From: Flectobacillus roseus
GTDB taxonomy: Bacteria; Bacteroidota; Bacteroidia; Cytophagales; Spirosomataceae
Reading direction: 5' to 3' (one strand)
Assembly (NCBI RefSeq): GCF_030056665.1
Contig: NZ_JASHIG010000010.1
DNA length: 64,000 nucleotides
Shown one piece after another: positions 34,950 to 44,079 of the stretch (position 1 is its first letter; every line of letters starts with the position of its first letter). Below the pieces are notes generated by a model, which saw only the letters and a list, made by a program, of their open reading frames with translations, had not been told where the DNA came from and did no database searches. The translations under genes and the position numbers were made by a program.

Positions 34950-35675
34950 GTGAACCGAACTACTAAATTGGATGTCGTACATCCGTGCTACAATCCCCAC
35001 GAAGGTTGGGAAAAGGAGCTTTTACATTATTATAAAATATTTGTCTCGCAACTCCCTTCACAAGTGGAGGTTAAATTGTATTTGGTTGATGATGGTTCTA
35101 TCAGAGGAGTAACAGAAGCCCATTTGCAATATCTCCAAGAAAATATTCCTTCTTTCGAGTATGTTACGTATTCCCAAAATAGGGGAAAAGGATTTGCTTT
35201 GCGTACTGCCATCGCCAAAACACAAGGCGATTTGATTATTTATACCGATGCCGATTATCCGTATCGTATGGAAAATGCGTGGGAGATGTTTAGGTTATTG
35301 AACGATGAAAATTATGACGTGGTTTTGGGCGTTCGTGATGACCATTATTATAGTCAATTACCGTTTTTGAGAAAAGTATTTTCCCTGTCTTTACGTACGA
35401 TGAACCATGTTTTTTTTCCATCGATGTTCGTAAAAGATACTCAATCTGGCTTAAAAGGATTTAATCAAAAAGGGAAAGAAGTGTTTCTCAAAACTCATAT
35501 CAACTCGTTTTTATTTGATATGGAGTTTGTGGTACTGGCGTCACGTCGTAAAGATTTGCGATTGGCCAAAATACAAGTACATGTACGCGATGGCATAAGT
35601 TTTTCACAAATGAGCTGGAAAACGATTAAACAAGAACTACTGAGTTTTCAAAATATTTTTAGTCGAAGTAAATAA
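34950..35675 (+). CDS. Glycosyltransferase family 2 (dolichyl-phosphate mannosyltransferase-like)
   Basis: 241 residues from a GTG start at 34950; no ATG is available near the conserved N-terminus and an in-frame TAA lies upstream at 34944. The motifs are LDVVHPCYNPHEGW, YLVDDGSIRG, NRGKGFALRTAI and IIYTDADYPYR (DxD), with KDTQSGLKGF in the acceptor region, the pattern of Dpm1/polyisoprenyl-phosphate glycosyltransferases. It lacks a C-terminal membrane pair. It is 33 bases downstream of the previous GT2, so it is likely co-transcribed. Confidence 0.87.
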   Translation: MNRTTKLDVVHPCYNPHEGWEKELLHYYKIFVSQLPSQVEVKLYLVDDGSIRGVTEAHLQYLQENIPSFEYVTYSQNRGKGFALRTAIAKTQGDLIIYTDADYPYRMENAWEMFRLLNDENYDVVLGVRDDHYYSQLPFLRKVFSLSLRTMNHVFFPSMFVKDTQSGLKGFNQKGKEVFLKTHINSFLFDMEFVVLASRRKDLRLAKIQVHVRDGISFSQMSWKTIKQELLSFQNIFSRSK

Positions 35676-35753
35676 GAGATAGAAGTGATGAGTTTTGAGT
35701 TTGGAGTGATGAGTTTGGAATGATGAGTCGAACCGAGCACTGCCCTCACTGCC

Positions 35754-35777
35754 CTTGTTGGAGTTTTCTCCAACAAG
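35754..35777. terminator. Hairpin terminator after the GT2 pair
   Basis: Perfect 10-bp stem CTTGTTGGAG/CTCCAACAAG with a TTTT loop, followed by TATTTTG. It is preceded by GAGTTTTGAGT-family words at 35685-35730. Confidence 0.55.
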
Positions 35778-35903
35778 TATTTTGCGTCAGCTACTGAGCA
35801 ATTATGAGATGATTAACTTATTGGTTTTTAGTTCTTTATATTCACAATTCATGACTCATAATTCAGCACTAATACGGAAGTCTACTAATTTTTTATTATT
35901 ATT

Positions 35904-36689
35904 ATGCTAAAAGCAATCTTAACATTTGACGTAGAAGAGTTTGATGTGCCTTTGGAATACGGTCAACAAATCACGATGGAGGAACAGATAGAGGTTTCGA
36001 CTCGTGGGACATTGCTTTTGAAAGCATTATTAGATAAACATCAAGTAAAAAGTACTATTTTTTGTACAGGACAATATGCGCTTTCTCAGCCTGAGTTATT
36101 GAAAACTTTGGCCGAAAAACATGAGATTGCTTCGCATGGAATGTATCACAGTAGTTTTGATGCTAAGGTTGATTTACCCGCTTCCAAAAAGTTACTTTCT
36201 CAAATCACAGGACAGTCTGTTGAAGGATTCCGAATGGCAAGAATGATGCCTGTCGAAAATCAGGATATTGCGGATGCTGGATATGTGTATAATGCTTCCT
36301 TGAATCCAACTTTTTTGCCAGGACGTTACAACCATTTAGATAAACCGAAGCTCCCTTTTGTACAGGATAAACTATGGCAAATTCCTGCCACGGTTACCCC
36401 AAACTTGCGTTTCCCGATGTTTTGGTTGAGTTTCAAAAACTTACCTTTTAGCGTTTACAAAATGTTTTCTACTAGCGCTCTCAATCGCTATGGGATTATT
36501 AATTTGTATTTCCACCCTTGGGAGTTTACCGACCTTTCTGCTTACAACACTATTCCTGCGTATGTCCGTAAACACTCAGACAGAGTATTGCTACAGCGTT
36601 TGGATGACTATATTACTTGGCTAAAAGCCAAAGGAGTCACCTTCATAACGATGAAGGAATATGTGGAGGAGTTGAAGCAGAAAAAATAA
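35904..36689 (+). CDS. NodB-type polysaccharide deacetylase
   Basis: 261 residues of the CE4/NodB fold. Motif 1 is TFDVEEFD (Asp9 metal/base), motif 2 is ASHGMYH (His78 and His82, metal ligands), and GFRMARMMP is the motif 3 equivalent, with Arg. LYFHPWEF near residue 200 carries the late His. This divergent DVEE variant is typical of polysaccharide deacetylases in exopolysaccharide loci (PuuE/DUF3473-like). It removes N-acetyl groups from an amino sugar polymer or lipid-linked sugar. It lacks a signal peptide, so it probably acts on a cytosolic or lipid-linked precursor. Neighbours are GT2 and GT87 genes. Confidence 0.87.
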   Translation: MLKAILTFDVEEFDVPLEYGQQITMEEQIEVSTRGTLLLKALLDKHQVKSTIFCTGQYALSQPELLKTLAEKHEIASHGMYHSSFDAKVDLPASKKLLSQITGQSVEGFRMARMMPVENQDIADAGYVYNASLNPTFLPGRYNHLDKPKLPFVQDKLWQIPATVTPNLRFPMFWLSFKNLPFSVYKMFSTSALNRYGIINLYFHPWEFTDLSAYNTIPAYVRKHSDRVLLQRLDDYITWLKAKGVTFITMKEYVEELKQKK

Positions 36690-36774
36690 AGTATTTGTAC
36701 AATGCTCAAGTCAAGCCATTGAATACCTAACGAAATTCTCTTTCCAACCGCTAGATACATAGATAGTAATTTTT

Positions 36775-37935
36775 ATGAAATTTGACTTTTTGCTCAATAA
36801 GCGCAACATCTTGTTGATTTGGATTGCCGTGGCAGTAGCAATGGCCATGAAGCAATACTTTACAGGCGATAATCCGCATGCGCATATCAACAACTTCATT
36901 ATTTTCAGAACGAGCTTCTGGCACTTGATTCATCAGGAGCACTTGTATGCTTATCATCCCGACGAATATGTAGATTTGTTTTTGTACGGACCGCCTTTTG
37001 CGGTTATGATAGCGCCATTGGCTCTATTGCCTACTTTAGCAGGAGTAATTTTGTGGAATGTTGCGAATGCAGTAGCACTACTTTTTGCTATTTATGAATT
37101 ACCTTCTTTCGACGAAAAAACCAAAGCTATTATGTCATGGCTTTGTCTGAATAGTTGTATTACCAGCCTTATCAATGTGCAGTATCATGGTATTGTGACC
37201 GCCTTGATTATTTTGGCCTATACTTTTATCAAGAAAGAAAAAGACTTTTGGGCAGCTTTTTGTATTGTGTTGGGTACTATGACCAAGCTATATGGCGTGG
37301 TTGGGCTGGCATTTTTCTTTTTCTCCAAAAATAAACTCAAACTTATTGCTTCTGGCTTGTTTTGGATAGCGTTGTTGTTTGTATTGCCAATGGCGTTTAG
37401 TTCGCCAACTTATATCCTTCAGACTTACCAAGAATGGTTTGAAGTATTGGTGAAAAAGAATGATATCAATGAGGTTTTGACGAATCCTTATCAAGATCTT
37501 TCGGTGATGGGAATGGTGCGAAGATTGGCGCAAGATGCTAGTATTTCAAATTTATGGTATATCCTGCCAGCGGTTTTGGTTTTTGCGCTGTCATATATAC
37601 GAATCAACTTGTTTTTCAATACCCGTTATCAATTATTGCTTTTATGTTCTACGTTGATGTTGGTCGTTTTGGCAAGTACAGGCACCGAGGCATCTACCTT
37701 GCTGATTGGATTTGTAGGCGCAGTGATTTGGTATATGCAAAGTGCCAAAACCACGACTGACAAAGCGTTGTTTATTTTTGCTTTGCTGGTGACAAGTTTT
37801 GGACCTACAGACTTGATGCCCAAATATATTAGAAATGAATTTTTAAGAAAATATGCCCTAATGGTTTTACCCATGTTACTAGTTTGGATAAAAGTTCATT
37901 GGGAAATGTTGGCGAGTAAGAAAGAGGAGTTTTGA
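36775..37935 (+). CDS. GT87/DUF2029-like polyprenol-dependent membrane glycosyltransferase
   Basis: 386 residues with about nine to ten hydrophobic segments. The first periplasmic loop (DNPHAHINNFIIFRTSFWHL, then HPDEYVDLFLYGPPFAVMI) has the acidic/aromatic pattern typical of GT87 (DUF2029) GT-C transferases that use polyprenyl-phosphate sugars. It would act on the periplasmic side, extending a glycan made by the neighbouring cytosolic GT2 enzymes. It follows the deacetylase gene by 85 bases in the same direction. Confidence 0.8.
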   Translation: MKFDFLLNKRNILLIWIAVAVAMAMKQYFTGDNPHAHINNFIIFRTSFWHLIHQEHLYAYHPDEYVDLFLYGPPFAVMIAPLALLPTLAGVILWNVANAVALLFAIYELPSFDEKTKAIMSWLCLNSCITSLINVQYHGIVTALIILAYTFIKKEKDFWAAFCIVLGTMTKLYGVVGLAFFFFSKNKLKLIASGLFWIALLFVLPMAFSSPTYILQTYQEWFEVLVKKNDINEVLTNPYQDLSVMGMVRRLAQDASISNLWYILPAVLVFALSYIRINLFFNTRYQLLLLCSTLMLVVLASTGTEASTLLIGFVGAVIWYMQSAKTTTDKALFIFALLVTSFGPTDLMPKYIRNEFLRKYALMVLPMLLVWIKVHWEMLASKKEEF

Positions 37936-38238
37936 GTTAAGGGACAAAGGCATTTAGGCACAAAGGCACAAAGTGATTTGAGTTTTGAGTTAGGAGTGCA
38001 GAGTTTTGAGTGAAGGGACAAAGGGGCAAAGGCACAAAGTGAATTATTTGTCTAGTTCGAGACTTAGTCTCGGACTATGTTTTGTTACAGTTTGTAAACT
38101 GGTTTAAAAAATGAGTCCAAGACTGAGTCTTGAACTAGAGCGTGTAGAGTTTTGACATATTCTAAATCAAAACTCTATACTCCACACTCAGCACTAAAAT
38201 CACTTTGTGCCTCTGCTACTTTGCCACTCACTTTATAC
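37936..38238. repeat. Composite nested palindrome between convergent genes
   Basis: The core 38052-38138 has 25-base arms (38052-38076 and 38114-38138, three mismatches, two of them G-U compatible), a central palindrome CAGTTTGTAAACTG (38088-38101), and arms that are themselves palindromic (GAGACTTAGTCTC, AAGACTGAGTCTT). Outside it lie inverted copies of GAGTTTTGAGT words and of GGCACAAAGTGATTT/AAATCACTTTGTGCC words. The whole 303-base gap thus folds as one nested cruciform. Confidence 0.65.
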
Positions 38239-39048
38239 CTATTCTGCAAAAGCAATAATATCGAAGTGTTTCCAATCTAGCATATTTTGTTTTTGAGGAA
38301 TAGGCGTAATGGCTGCATCTTCTTCAAAATCATCCATTTTGTTGATTTTATAGCCTTTTTGACTAATATAATCAAACAAATCGTGGCGATCTTGCTCAGA
38401 TAAATCTTTGAAACATTCAAAAATCAATGTGGGCTTGTACTGGTCAAGAAGCTTACTGATTGATTTCAAGATTTGAATATCATACCCTTCTGCATCTACT
38501 TTAATTAAGGAGATTTTACTCACTTCTGGATATTGTGTGTGAATAAAGTTTTGAAGGTTGACGCCTTTTACTTTTTCTCCTAAACCAAATTTTCCATTTT
38601 TTCCACTGATTCCACCATTGTTGAAGCTGGCCTCAGAAGAAGCATACGAATACTCGCCTTCTTCCACTGCAATAGCATAAGGTAAAGGAATAATGTTAGA
38701 AATGTGACGATTTTGATCGGCGTTTTTCTGTAAAATTTTAAAAACGTGAGGGTTTGGGTCAAAGGCCAAAACTGTGCCTTGCGCGCCAACTGCCAAAGCC
38801 ATAGGAAGAGTAGTGTCGCCAATGTGCGCACCAATGTCAATGACAAAATCGCCAGTTTTGAGGAATTTACGATAGAAATTAACCTGACTGAGTGAGATAG
38901 TTTTCTCTTGTTCTAAAGGATTTAACCAACAAGTGAAGTTGATATTGCCGATTCCTTCGATTGAGATGACAGAGGTTGCGTCACCATAATCACTAAATTT
39001 GCGTTTGGCCACAAACTTAGTGTACTTCTTTTTTAGGTAATTGAACAT
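38239..39048 (-). CDS. FkbM family methyltransferase
   Basis: 269 residues. The SAM-binding motif is FVIDIGAHIGDTTLPMALA, with LAFDPNPHVFKIL as motif II and SKISLIKVDAEGYDIQIL as the FkbM signature (D-A/V-E-G-x-E/D-x-x-V/I-L). It methylates a hydroxyl group, in surface glycan loci usually on a sugar or glycan. It is convergent with GT87 and divergent from the GT4 gene 108 bases away, so it is within the polysaccharide neighbourhood but has its own promoter. Confidence 0.88.
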   Translation of the reverse strand: MFNYLKKKYTKFVAKRKFSDYGDATSVISIEGIGNINFTCWLNPLEQEKTISLSQVNFYRKFLKTGDFVIDIGAHIGDTTLPMALAVGAQGTVLAFDPNPHVFKILQKNADQNRHISNIIPLPYAIAVEEGEYSYASSEASFNNGGISGKNGKFGLGEKVKGVNLQNFIHTQYPEVSKISLIKVDAEGYDIQILKSISKLLDQYKPTLIFECFKDLSEQDRHDLFDYISQKGYKINKMDDFEEDAAITPIPQKQNMLDWKHFDIIAFAE

Positions 39049-39156
39049 TTGTATGTGTGTTTAAAGTTGGACTATACTTGCATTAGAGGAAATATACGTT
39101 CTGTAAAAATAGCTTTAAATTTGCATAAAAAAGGGTTTATAACATTTTTTAACAAT

Positions 39157-40140
39157 ATGCACATTTTGATTTTCCACAATGCAGTATTGCCTGCATTGGA
39201 GTACGGAGGAACCGAGCGAGTGGTTTGGTGGCTGGGCAAAGAGTTGACCCAAATGGGGCATCGTGTTTCATTTTTGGTGGCAAAAGGTTCGGAATGTCCA
39301 TTTGCCGAGGTGTTGTTTTATAATCCCGAACTTTCATTAAGTCTACAAATTCCTGATTATATCGATGTAGTACATTTGAGTATTCCACCTCCTGAAGATT
39401 TTCCTAAGCCTTATGTCTATACGGTACACGGTAATCCAAGAGCTGATGAGGTATTGGATCAAAATGCGGTATTTGTTTCAAAAAATCATGCAGAGCGTCA
39501 TAATTCGACCGCTTATGTGTTGAATGGAGTCGATTTTGAAGATTATCCCAAACCTTCATTTTCACATCAAAGAGGGCATACTCATTTCTTGGCAAATGCC
39601 TCATGGCGAGTGAAAAATGTTAAAGGAGCGATTCATATTGCCAAAAAAGCAAACGAAAAGTTAGCAGTTATGGGCGGGCATCGTCTCAATTTTAAGATGG
39701 GATTTCGTTTTACTCCCGATCGACATGTAAGATTTCATGGAATGGTAGGAGGAAGGGTAAAGTTTGATTTATTACATCGTTCCAAAGCTTTACTATTCCC
39801 TGTTTTATGGCATGAGCCATTTGGGTTGGCTATCGTCGAAAGCCTTTATATGGGGTGTAGTGTTTTTGGAACGCCCTATGGTTCGTTACCAGAAATTGTA
39901 ACACCAGAAGTTGGATTTTTATCTATTTCGGAAAATGAGTTGGCTGAGAAGTTGAAAAATATAGCACAGTTTGACCCAAAAATTTGCCATGAATACGCCA
40001 GAGATACGTTCACTTCTCGACAAATGGCATTGGGATATTTGCAGTATTTTGAAATGGTTTTATCAGGAAAAAAAATCAACTCGGTTGCACCAAAAGCCCT
40101 GTTTGATTATCCTAAATTTTTACCTTACGAAGTAAATTAA
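39157..40140 (+). CDS. Glycosyltransferase family 4
   Basis: 327 residues from the ATG at 39157; the frame up to 39049 is basic, AT-rich and not conserved. The N-lobe starts HILIFHNAVLPALEYGGTER with the GT-B acceptor loop GGTERV. The C-lobe has FPVLWHEPFGLAIVES, the E-x7-E donor-binding motif, followed by GTPYGSLPEIV. The middle LANASWRVKNVKGA is the K/R-containing phosphate-binding segment. It is a retaining transferase for surface glycan assembly. Its stop codon is inside the terminal inverted repeat of a MITE-like element. Confidence 0.88.
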   Translation: MHILIFHNAVLPALEYGGTERVVWWLGKELTQMGHRVSFLVAKGSECPFAEVLFYNPELSLSLQIPDYIDVVHLSIPPPEDFPKPYVYTVHGNPRADEVLDQNAVFVSKNHAERHNSTAYVLNGVDFEDYPKPSFSHQRGHTHFLANASWRVKNVKGAIHIAKKANEKLAVMGGHRLNFKMGFRFTPDRHVRFHGMVGGRVKFDLLHRSKALLFPVLWHEPFGLAIVESLYMGCSVFGTPYGSLPEIVTPEVGFLSISENELAEKLKNIAQFDPKICHEYARDTFTSRQMALGYLQYFEMVLSGKKINSVAPKALFDYPKFLPYEVN

Positions 40141-40338
40141 AGAGGGCGCAATCTAAGTAATCGAGCAGAATAATATTTAAGTTATGTGTTTAGGCACAAG
40201 GCACAGAGTGTTAAAATGTTTTTATTAACCACAGCTATGCTTTTTTCCAAAGCCCACCGCCGAAAGCTGATACCTGAATGCCTTAGGCACAAAAATTAAA
40301 TTCTATTTTGCCCACTAACTTAAGTTGCACCCTCTTTA
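40138..40338. mobile_element. MITE-like element with 23-bp terminal inverted repeats
   Basis: Left end 40138-40160 and right end 40316-40338 match as inverted repeats at 19 of 23 bases (TAAAGAGGGnGCAA...). The element is 201 bp, has no ORF, and starts on the TAA stop of the GT4 gene. Inside are GGCACAAGGCACAGAGTG and the AAAGCTGATACCTGAATGCC words. The interior aligns along about 170 bases with 56609-56785. No clear target-site duplication is visible. It fits a non-autonomous, transposase-dependent palindrome. Confidence 0.6.
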
Positions 40339-40359
40339 GAATTTTATGATGTTTATAGT

Positions 40360-41232
40360 TTACAACACTCTATAATTTTTATACTCTCCGATTCTCCAAC
40401 CTGTCGTTTTTTCAATCCACATTTTCACGGAGTTTTTAAAATTGAGTTTCTTTTCTTTGATGTCAAAATCAAAAAGCCAGTTCATACGCTCTACCCGTGC
40501 CTGCATGACTTGTGGATGTGAACCGTCGAAGTGTGTTAATGAATCAATTTCGGAATAGTCAAAATCCTCTAATTCTTGTGAAATCTTTTCTACTTTTTGT
40601 TCGCTATGCCAAAAGCGACTAGAGCTTTTAATCTTTTCCTTTTGGATTTCGGGAGGTTTTACCCAACCATAATGATAGATAAAGGCATCTATGAGTTTGA
40701 CTTTGAGCTTCTGGTTATCCTTTGTTCTAAATCCTTGCGCATCACGATAAGACAATACATTTCCTGTATTACGAACCACACGAATTTCGCGTCGATACCA
40801 ACGATGTGCGTCGGCTACATAGTTGTAAGATCCATAAAAATGCAAGTATTTGAATAATAGTCCTTCCACTTCAGTTTTATGAAGGTTATCTTCCATGGCT
40901 TTTTTAATGGCAGGGAGGTACTTTTCATGTACCACTTCATCGCCTTGGATATAAAAACACCAGTCAGCATCGGGCGAAATAGCAGCCAGCGCCTTATCGG
41001 TTTCGACCGCCAATACACGTCCGCCTTCACGCAAAGAGTCGTCCCAAATGGTTTCGATAATTTTGATTTTGGGTGAATCTATACTTTGTATTAATTCTAA
41101 GGTACCATCTTCCGAATTTCCTACGGCAACTACCAGTTCGTCACATATTGGCAATATCGAAGTAATAGCCTCGATGATGGGGTAGTCGTATTTGATAGCA
41201 TTTCGGACAAAAGTAAATCCTGCAATCTTCAT
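40360..41232 (-). CDS. Glycosyltransferase family 2
   Basis: 290 residues from the ATG at 41232 (the upstream extension to 41310 runs through a repeat and is rejected). The N-terminus MKIAGFTFVRNAIKYDYPII and ELVVAVGNSEDGTLELIQ are GT-A. The DxD site is replaced by YIQGDEVVHE, as in a subgroup of GT2 proteins with QxDE-type motifs. The C-terminal part has FIYHYGWVKPPE and an acidic helix. Substrate unknown; presumably surface polysaccharide or LPS. Confidence 0.85.
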   Translation of the reverse strand: MKIAGFTFVRNAIKYDYPIIEAITSILPICDELVVAVGNSEDGTLELIQSIDSPKIKIIETIWDDSLREGGRVLAVETDKALAAISPDADWCFYIQGDEVVHEKYLPAIKKAMEDNLHKTEVEGLLFKYLHFYGSYNYVADAHRWYRREIRVVRNTGNVLSYRDAQGFRTKDNQKLKVKLIDAFIYHYGWVKPPEIQKEKIKSSSRFWHSEQKVEKISQELEDFDYSEIDSLTHFDGSHPQVMQARVERMNWLFDFDIKEKKLNFKNSVKMWIEKTTGWRIGEYKNYRVL

Positions 41233-41548
41233 TTTTTTTGATAGCTTAAATATTGTAGTGGAACCCAATTGAGTGATTGAGTGATTTGGCGAATGAGTGA
41301 TTTTTAACAAGATTGATACTTCCGAAATCCAACATTCGGTATTAGGATTGTACGAAAGTTTTATTTTGTTAAAATGAGTTCTTATTCATTGTTTTTTTGA
41401 GGTGTAGCGGCAACTCTTGCGGTTGCCATTTTGGATGTGGCAACCGCAAGGGTTGCCGCTACACCAATTCTATTTTAATGATAAAGCTCAACCTTTGTAC
41501 AATACTAATTCAATATCCAAAATCAAAAATCCCCAATCTGAAATCGTA
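41233..41548. repeat. 316-base gap with a GC-rich 28-bp-arm palindrome
   Basis: Arms 41401-41428 and 41438-41465 are complementary at 27 of 28 positions (the exception is a G-U pair) around the 9-base loop TTTTGGATG. Each arm is itself quasi-palindromic (GGCAACC...GGTTGCC), and the element is far richer in GC than its surroundings. A poly-T tract precedes it. ATTTCGGA-family words (41316-41345, 41520-41545) flank it. It is probably a REP-like element or terminator. Confidence 0.65.
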
Positions 41549-43384
41549 TCAGCTTTGCAAGCTGCTTAGTTTGGCGTAATAGCCATTTGGAATTTGCACA
41601 AGTTCTTCGTGTGTTCCTTCTTCTACGATTTGTCCTTTGCTAATAACGATAATTTTATCCGCATTTTGGATGGTACTCAAACGGTGAGCAATGACCAAGG
41701 TGGTACGGTTTTTCATCAAATTTGTCAACGCTTCTTGTACCAATTTTTCTGATTCGGTATCTAGGGCGGAAGTGGCTTCGTCCAAAATCAAAATTGGAGG
41801 GTTTTTCAATACCGCTCTTGCAATACTCAAACGTTGGCGTTGTCCACCCGACAAACGACTTCCTCGGTCACCAATAACGGTTTGATAACCTTCTGGAGAC
41901 TGAGAAATAAACTGATGAGCATTCGCAATTTTGGCAGCTTCAATGATTTGCGCTTCCGTAGCGTTGGCTCCAAATACGATATTGTTTTCGATCGTATCGT
42001 TAAACAATATAGATTCTTGTGTCACAATCCCCATTTGACGATGTAGCGATTCAGCTGAAATCGCTTTTAGGTCGATACCATCGAGGAGAATTTCGCCACC
42101 TGTTGGGTCATAAAAACGAGGAACTAAATCGGCTAGGGTAGATTTCCCACCGCCAGACTCGCCAACCAGTGCCACCGTTTGACCTTTAGGAATGGTAAAT
42201 GAAATATTTTTCAAAACGTCCTTTTCTCCATTATAGCTAAATGACACGTTTTTAAATTCAATTCCTTTGTCAAAACTAGGTAAATTAATAGCATTCGGCT
42301 GGTCTTGAATTGCAGACTCTGTTTCCATCAAAGCAATAATACGCTCAGCCGAAGCAACGCCTCTTTGAACACCACTAAAGGCATCAGCGATAACTTTGGC
42401 AGGTCTTTGTACTTGTGAAAATAATGCCAAATAACTGATAAATTCAGACGCCGTAAAGCCACCTTCTTTATTGATGACTAGCGAGCCACCGTATAACAAA
42501 ATCCCTGCAATTACCATTACACCCAAAGTCTCAGAAGTAGGAGAGGTCATTTCTTGACGATAAACCATTCGTTGAACCGACTGTTTGTATTTGGTATTCA
42601 GGCTATCAAATTGCTTGATAATAGTACCTTCAGCGTTAAATGCTTTTACCACACGCATACCGCCCAATACTTCATCAATCGTACTGATAATCGTACTTAA
42701 ATTTTCCTGAACCTCTAAAGCTTTTTTACGTAAGCGACGAGTAATCCCTGCAATTGCTCCACCAGAAATAGGTAATATCAGGATAGAGAAAAAGGTCAAC
42801 TTGGCAGAAAGTGTAAACAAGAATACAAAATATACGACCAAGGCAAACACCTCTTTTAATGAAGCGGTAAAGGCACGAGCAATAGAGTTTTCGATTTCTT
42901 GAATATCGGTTGTCAAGTGTGACATCAAATTACCTTTGCGCTCATTGTTGAAAAAGCCTAAATGCAGACTAACCGTTTTTTGAAAAACAGCATGTCTCAA
43001 ACTCGCAATCGTTTCGGATTCAACAGTTTTAAGGATTCTTTGAGAAAGGTAACGGAATACGTTTGAAAGGAAAACTGATACCACAATGATAGCACAGGCA
43101 AACTGTAGCGCGCCCATACGACCATATACATCCAACATATTGTACAAATAGTAGTTGAAAGTATCAGAGAAAAACTCTTTACTCAAGCTAAAATCAGGAA
43201 GTTGCGTAACTCTTTTTTCTGCTTCCCCGCTTTCGACCTGATTAAACAAAACCTTCAATAAAGGCGAAAGTAGGGCAAAGTTGAGTACTCCAAATATGCT
43301 GGCTAATAAAGATAGTATGAAATAGGGGGCAATATACTTTTTGAGTGATGTGGTATATTGTAAAATACTTAAATATGTTTTCAA
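41549..43384 (-). CDS. ABC transporter, MsbA-like permease/ATPase
   Basis: 611 residues. Residues about 20-335 are the six-helix ABC exporter membrane domain; the long first periplasmic loop (ESGEAEKRVTQLPDFSLSKE) is typical of Bacteroidota MsbA-like proteins. The ATPase domain has Walker A VGESGGGKST (about 407-416), Q-loop VTQESILFND, signature RLSGGQRQRLSIA, Walker B ILILDEATSALD and H-loop VIAHRLSTI. As a homodimer it exports a lipid or lipid-linked glycan; with the nearby transferases, a lipid A/LPS-type substrate is the best inference. Confidence 0.92.
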   Translation of the reverse strand: MKTYLSILQYTTSLKKYIAPYFILSLLASIFGVLNFALLSPLLKVLFNQVESGEAEKRVTQLPDFSLSKEFFSDTFNYYLYNMLDVYGRMGALQFACAIIVVSVFLSNVFRYLSQRILKTVESETIASLRHAVFQKTVSLHLGFFNNERKGNLMSHLTTDIQEIENSIARAFTASLKEVFALVVYFVFLFTLSAKLTFFSILILPISGGAIAGITRRLRKKALEVQENLSTIISTIDEVLGGMRVVKAFNAEGTIIKQFDSLNTKYKQSVQRMVYRQEMTSPTSETLGVMVIAGILLYGGSLVINKEGGFTASEFISYLALFSQVQRPAKVIADAFSGVQRGVASAERIIALMETESAIQDQPNAINLPSFDKGIEFKNVSFSYNGEKDVLKNISFTIPKGQTVALVGESGGGKSTLADLVPRFYDPTGGEILLDGIDLKAISAESLHRQMGIVTQESILFNDTIENNIVFGANATEAQIIEAAKIANAHQFISQSPEGYQTVIGDRGSRLSGGQRQRLSIARAVLKNPPILILDEATSALDTESEKLVQEALTNLMKNRTTLVIAHRLSTIQNADKIIVISKGQIVEEGTHEELVQIPNGYYAKLSSLQS

Positions 43385-43554
43385 TGAATGATGATTTTGA
43401 GTTTGTTTTGAGTTATGAATGGTTTTTAGTTACCCATTGAGATATTATTATACAAAAGTCGTTTTACAGAAAATCTTACCAATTTAAAAGAGATATGATT
43501 ACGCGTACGCCCACTGTAAATGTTATCAAATCGGAACTATTAACGACAGGACTG

Positions 43555-44079
43555 TTAGACAATCCAAGGAAAAAGATTTTGTTGTCTTGCAGAATCATAA
43601 TCAAGAACTACAATCCCTGCTATATTAAAAATAGCTTTATAAGCCATAAGTTCTGCCCTAATGGCATCTTGCATAAAGCTTAAATAGCTTGATTGATTTG
43701 GTACAACTTTTACTAAATGTACAATATTTATCCTTGTTTGATTATTTGGTAACTGTGGTAAGCAAGTTTGAGTACCAACCCTATTTGAACAAGCCATACA
43801 TACTGCGTGAATAGATTTTGTTACCAATTCATCAATCCACTTTGCCATTGTATCCTGATCCTGAAGGTTTTGTGGTCTATATCTTGGATTATTTGGATTG
43901 TCAAATGCTTTTAGTTCAACTAGCCAAAGGATATTATTACTTACATCAAACCATCCAACATCGGTTTCTTTAACTTTTTGAGACTTAATACTTATATAAC
44001 TTTGACAGGTGCTAAACTGAAAATAATTATTATCAGGGAATTGAACTCTAACACCATTTTCGTCTATCAATTGACTCAT
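43555..44079 (-). CDS. PD-(D/E)XK nuclease-like small protein paired with AAA ATPase
   Basis: 174 residues; no named family recognised. Residues 38-60 (KETDVGWFDVSNNILWLVEL, then KAF) show a D...ExK arrangement: Asp40 or Asp45 on one strand and Glu55-x-Lys57 on the next, as in PD-(D/E)XK nucleases. Earlier strands and helices (YISIKSQK) fit the core, and IAGIVVLDYDSARQQ may be the last strand. Four Cys are present. Its ATG overlaps the ATPase stop (ATGA), so it is co-translated and probably the effector of a two-gene module. The nuclease call rests on the motif only. Confidence 0.6.
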   Translation of the reverse strand: MSQLIDENGVRVQFPDNNYFQFSTCQSYISIKSQKVKETDVGWFDVSNNILWLVELKAFDNPNNPRYRPQNLQDQDTMAKWIDELVTKSIHAVCMACSNRVGTQTCLPQLPNNQTRINIVHLVKVVPNQSSYLSFMQDAIRAELMAYKAIFNIAGIVVLDYDSARQQNLFPWIV

